Positions 61,901 to 64,000 of a DNA stretch of 64,000 bases are shown here, in pieces (the first letter of the stretch is position 1; each line of letters starts with the position of its first letter). Below the pieces are notes generated by a model, which was given only the letters and a program-made list of their open reading frames with translations, was not told the DNA's origin and did not search any database. The translations under genes and the position numbers were made by a program. The DNA is from Chryseobacterium taeanense (lineage in GTDB: Bacteria; Bacteroidota; Bacteroidia; Flavobacteriales; Weeksellaceae): assembly GCF_900099685.1 (NCBI RefSeq), contig NZ_FNDW01000002.1, positions 248,001 to 312,000 of the forward strand. The letters run 5' to 3'.

Positions 61901-62651
61901 ATTCGTTGTACAGGTAATAAGTATCAACATTCTGTAAACCGTCATTTTTCCTTACCAGGATGGTTTGTCCCTGGCCGTTTTGGAATTCTGTGGTGGTATT
62001 TCCATCGGGATCCATTACGGAAGATTTCATCAGCTGATTGGCTGGGTAGGGTGCTGAAACTAAGATCTGGGAGTCGGTTCTTTTGTCTACCCAGCCAGTG
62101 ATAATGTCGTATTTTTTTACTTCACCGGCGATGTTGGTATCATACCCCAGGTTAACGGGTTTCTGCGTCCATGCATTTCCTAAGGACACCACTTGTTTTA
62201 CCCGGTAGGTATAGACATTGTCATAGATCTTTTCGGAGTAGATCCTTTCGGTTCCGTATGCTGCTGGAACTCCGTCAAAAGGAGCATCGTAAAAAGCTCC
62301 GCCCGATGTCCCCGCCTGGGGTATCGGAAGGTAATCTTTCACCTGTTTCCCTACACTATTATATTCCACCGGGGTTACCATATCTCTTCCGAGAGGGGTA
62401 GCTTTGATGGCTACGGACTGCACAGGCCTTCCCAGGCCGTCAAAATACTGCACTATTTCTGCCTTTTTCACACAGTCTGCATCCAGGCAGGTCTTGGTGT
62501 AGATATAGTTCTTATCCGCACTTAAATTGGTCTGCGCGAAAGCAGCTACGGAAAAAAAAAGGCAGAAAAGTGAAAAATGAAGAGTGAAGAGTGAAAAATA
62601 TTTTTGTCCTCTTTCTTTTTCATTTTTAGTTCTTAATTTGTCATTATCCAT
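58914..62651 (-). CDS. full-length Rhs polymorphic toxin (DUF6443-like N-terminus, Rhs core, variable tip)
   Basis: 1245 residues. Signal peptide with an unusually long charged start (MDNDKLRTKNEKERGQ, then FSLFTLHFSLFCLFFSVAAFAQ). Residues ~45-150 match the DUF6443 type (YFDGLGRPVQSVAIKATPLG). YD/Rhs repeats run through ~150-880 (YLYNEYGQLAYVIPP, YIYDQQDRLIMTQD, YQYDALNRLIKGIY). The Rhs core is ~850-935 (YSYTDHLGNVRLNY, then DYGARMYMADIGRWGVIDPL, ending FIDPDGRK). The tip (~936-1245) has a Gly-rich linker and LYLYRIMRNVNGLP, GLSVTAGYG and GTLFRI, faintly like ADP-ribosyltransferases (weak inference). The shell would cage and release the tip. Confidence 0.9.
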   Translation of the reverse strand: MDNDKLRTKNEKERGQKYFSLFTLHFSLFCLFFSVAAFAQTNLSADKNYIYTKTCLDADCVKKAEIVQYFDGLGRPVQSVAIKATPLGRDMVTPVEYNSVGKQVKDYLPIPQAGTSGGAFYDAPFDGVPAAYGTERIYSEKIYDNVYTYRVKQVVSLGNAWTQKPVNLGYDTNIAGEVKKYDIITGWVDKRTDSQILVSAPYPANQLMKSSVMDPDGNTTTEFQNGQGQTILVRKNDGLQNVDTYYLYNEYGQLAYVIPPLAVNTTLDQTTLDSLCYQYRYDEMGKLVEKKIPGKGWEYFIYDQQDRLIMTQDANMRNNTNTLLPPRWMFTKYDKYGRVVYTGFYNSSNNRAELQTNVNSISVNPENNEARTSDSFSANGMENIFYTQNAFPSENITVLSVNYYDTYPAYDFNPGFPTSVFGKPVITDAQNASINTKALPTMSLVKNIEDDNWTKSYIFYDEKARPISTYSINHLGGYTKTESDLDFAGVVKQTKAYHKRLNSDTEHIIIQTFEYDSQNRLKKQWHQVDSSPQELLSENSYNELSQLSNKKVGNSLQSIDYTYNVHGSLIKVNDPADLGAKLFGYEIKYFNPENTSASTGKYNGNIAEVTWKTAADNVKKRYNYQYDALNRLIKGIYSEPEVSVPNNNLYNETVSYDINSNIISMQRNAKGFSETAELIDNLAYTYAGNQLISVKDESGNYAGYPDTSAMEILYDDNGNMKDHKDKGILQIDYNILNLPDLVKFDQTYVPRDEDGINVNTKYLYRADGTKLKKVYTYGLGKANTQASTTTDYLDGFQYETKYSGSLSNPVLKFVPTSEGYYNFENNKYIYSYTDHLGNVRLNYTKNGSGTEIIEENNYYPFGMKHDANFISSGNPSSYNYQYNGKEFQKETGWSDYGARMYMADIGRWGVIDPLAEQYRRLTPYNYAANNPIMFIDPDGRKIKAAGGEDIGMGAYAGSNDNGMMSYIGPGNRAGILAFLGMEDRMGELNVLLEKRREDQSGGGGGSGPTPKSSTGIQLGQILSNFFARLFGTAKSDAKISTFLPGAAITRVSPVQVGTLEGSFETALKWEQIAVTIGAIARAGQWGIPLMLNGDSSHARGYDIPITGATDMPADEPEQNLYLYRIMRNVNGLPMVGAGLDKLGLRDRDVNNLSNSSRITNVFENGLSVTAGYGNVIPPNVPDFSGGKGTLFRIQASSLISYGLVGLPVPNSNIPNYGQIRPAVPMTVGAFRALIQITAPAWQPVK

Positions 62652-63022
62652 GTTTGTTTAGTTTTTTTTGAGGTTTTAATACTGTTCACAAGCATACTGA
62701 TAAGATCATTGCTTTGATCCGAATGTGTTTTGAAGCTCGCCGCATCCGTATAACCCGTGCGGTGTAAAAGTTCCAGCCAATAATAAGACTCATTGCATTC
62801 CTTCAACGCAATGTATAGTTTACTGATAAAATCACGTCTGCTTTGTGCAAATTCGGCTTCTCTTATCATGGCTTCCACGGCCATTCCGATTCGAAGAAGC
62901 TGCTTAGACATGACAAATTTGTTATTAACCAATTTCTTATTCAGCTCAACAATATTTATTCTGAAAGTAAAGCTCTTCTCTTTAAGCACATTCTTATGCT
63001 CATTTTTCATTTTTAATTCTCC
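62567..63022. repeat. inverted AT-rich repeats around the four-helix-bundle gene
   Basis: Copies of GTGAAAAATGAAGAGTGAA at 62567-62599 face the reverse-complement-type word CTCATTTTTCATTTTTAATT at 62999-63018. A further CATTTTTAGTTCTTAATTT (62621-62639) repeats the second word directly. They enclose the gene and reach into the Rhs signal-peptide codons. Confidence 0.5.
62633..63010 (-). CDS. four-helix-bundle protein (S23/IVP family)
   Basis: 125 residues from the family-like start MKNEHKNVLKEKSFTF at 63010; a Met seven codons earlier (63031) is possible. Marks: KSFTFRINIVELNKKL (helix 1), KQLLRIGMAVEAMIREAEFAQSRRDFISKLYIALKECNESYYWLELL in the next two helices (parts IGMAVEAMIREAEFAQSR and ALKECNESYYWLELL), and a C-terminal SMLVNSIKTSKK. 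Known relatives are 23S intervening-sequence ORFs and the DGR accessory Avd; most have no known role. It overlaps the Rhs start by 19 nt. Confidence 0.85.
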   Translation of the reverse strand: MKNEHKNVLKEKSFTFRINIVELNKKLVNNKFVMSKQLLRIGMAVEAMIREAEFAQSRRDFISKLYIALKECNESYYWLELLHRTGYTDAASFKTHSDQSNDLISMLVNSIKTSKKTKQTWIMTN

Positions 63023-63036
63023 ATCATTCATTCCTT

Positions 63037-63999
63037 CTAGTTTTTATAGTTGTATTTGTATTCCTGTAAAGTTTTTCCGGCTGCGTCTGTTATCTTAATC
63101 AGCCTGTTGGCAGTATCATATACATTTACCGTTCTTATTCCATTGGCTGAAATAGAATTGGTAACGCCAATCATCGGGTCATAGGTGGTTACTGTAATAG
63201 TATAATTCTGCAATGCCGGATCTTTTCTAAGGTTTTCCAAAGCAGTTAACAACTGAGTTTCCATTGCCGGATTATCATGATCTGCATTGGATGCTGCAAT
63301 AGCCCCGTTAACTGAAGCCAGTGACGAAACTTGAGCATACGATGCCCCCGAAATTACGGCAATCGGTTTTGTTTGATAATATCCCCAGATTGTTGTGGTG
63401 GGAATTCCATTCTTGGAAGTACTCTGTAGCAAATTTCCTTTAGAATCATAAATATCCAGTGTTGTAGCAGTAACAGGAGTCTGGGTCTGCATCCCGTACG
63501 AAATAACTGAGGTAGGATAAATATGAGATACATCATCGAATTTCGTTTCTACTTTTCCGACCAGTTTTCCGTTTCTTTTGGTTGTTGATTCCAAAAGAAC
63601 ATCTACCATATTGGCTGTTAAAAGTTTTTGATTTTCTTTATCTGAAGGATAAAGCAACGTTTTCTCGAAAACAGTTCCGTCTGCTGTTGTTTCTTTTGAA
63701 AAGGTCATATGTCCATAGGTATCGTCGAAATTACTTTCAGAACTTGTGACAAGCTTTTTAGATGTTCCGTTAATATAAGTTTCTGTTTTGGTAACCTGTT
63801 TAGAAATATTCATCTTTTTTACAGGATTTCCATTATAAGATAAATTTGGTAAAGGAACTTCTTTAAATACATAACTTATTTCAGATTTTTGCAAAAGTTG
63901 ATTATTAGAGCTATAGTCTTCTTTTCTTTGTAATAATCCTGATGAAATCAAGTAATTGCTCATATTTCTATCGTCTAAAAACGGAAAAGTAGAATTCCC
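63037..63999 (-). CDS. large Rhs/YD-linked surface protein, 5' partial (C-terminal part)
   Basis: The frame stays open to the window edge: codons before the Met at 63963 read GNSTFPFLDDRN. So this is the last ~320 residues of a longer protein. Repeated beta-type segments with YD-like units are seen: TLDIYDSKGNLLQSTSKNG, TVTTYDPMIGVTNSISANGIRTVNVYDTANRLIKITDAAGKTLQ (in parts), ending EYKYNYKN. It lies just upstream of the four-helix gene and full-length Rhs and is probably part of the same toxin-delivery unit. Function unknown. Confidence 0.75.
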   Translation of the reverse strand, partial: GNSTFPFLDDRNMSNYLISSGLLQRKEDYSSNNQLLQKSEISYVFKEVPLPNLSYNGNPVKKMNISKQVTKTETYINGTSKKLVTSSESNFDDTYGHMTFSKETTADGTVFEKTLLYPSDKENQKLLTANMVDVLLESTTKRNGKLVGKVETKFDDVSHIYPTSVISYGMQTQTPVTATTLDIYDSKGNLLQSTSKNGIPTTTIWGYYQTKPIAVISGASYAQVSSLASVNGAIAASNADHDNPAMETQLLTALENLRKDPALQNYTITVTTYDPMIGVTNSISANGIRTVNVYDTANRLIKITDAAGKTLQEYKYNYKN

Positions 64000-64000
64000 T

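Noticed and set aside
1..64000. CRISPR arrays, tRNA or rRNA genes
   Set aside because: No regularly spaced direct repeats, no cloverleaf-like sequence ending in a T-loop motif, and no rRNA-like stretch were noticed while reading the intergenic regions.

Overview
The window looks like a chromosomal segment of a Chryseobacterium-like member of the Flavobacteriia (Bacteroidota). The composition is AT-rich. It carries SusC/SusD pairs, a type IX secretion C-terminal signal, a VGIGT...P surface-protein start, TonB-dependent receptors, and promoters of the TAnnTTTG type instead of sigma70 boxes. No rRNA, tRNA or CRISPR array was found. The genus is an inference from these traits, not from a database match.

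Layout. (1) 1-10.9 kb: a beta-glucan utilization locus on the + strand (SusC, SusD, an unknown glycan-binding-like lipoprotein, GH30, GH3, GH16, GH30), closed by a perfect 15-bp terminator hairpin. The enzyme set fits a beta-1,3/1,6-glucan such as laminarin or fungal wall glucan. (2) 11-21.3 kb: housekeeping genes (fabI, a nucleoside phosphorylase, a SUI1-type factor, gpmI, an acyl-ACP desaturase, a HAD phosphatase, map, a methyltransferase, an SMR transporter, a Crp/Fnr regulator). (3) 21.7-29 kb: a signalling operon of two histidine kinases (one a 1203-residue hybrid with three receiver domains), two stand-alone receivers, and a CheR/CheB pair without other chemotaxis genes. (4) 29-37 kb: a TonB receptor, a di-haem peroxidase lipoprotein, an Lrp regulator, a DUF892 ferritin-like protein with a histone-like tail, and a T9SS-sorted surface protein. 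(5) 37.5-41.3 kb: a type VI secretion island with VgrG, a broken or overlapping effector with a possible Cys-His-Asp triad, and a candidate immunity lipoprotein, followed by a transposase remnant. (6) 42-47.7 kb: a complete RND efflux operon. (7) 48-56.3 kb: the branched-chain amino acid operon ilvE-ilvD-ilvB-ilvN-ilvC-ilvA, preceded by a transcription attenuator whose 17-residue leader peptide has eight Ile codons. Two joints of this operon carry repeat-derived sequence. (8) 56.3-64 kb, - strand: an Rhs polymorphic-toxin array with one full-length Rhs gene and its immunity candidate, a displaced second C-terminal tip with its own immunity candidate, and a third relic core. A four-helix-bundle gene sits between the full Rhs gene and an upstream large protein that leaves the window.

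The most noteworthy items are the ilv attenuator, the Rhs cassette array (with the same REP-like hairpin pair inserted at the same place in both displaced cores), the VgrG-linked effector/immunity pair, and inverted-repeat-flanked four-helix-bundle elements, one of them reduced to a 39-codon relic inside the ilv operon.
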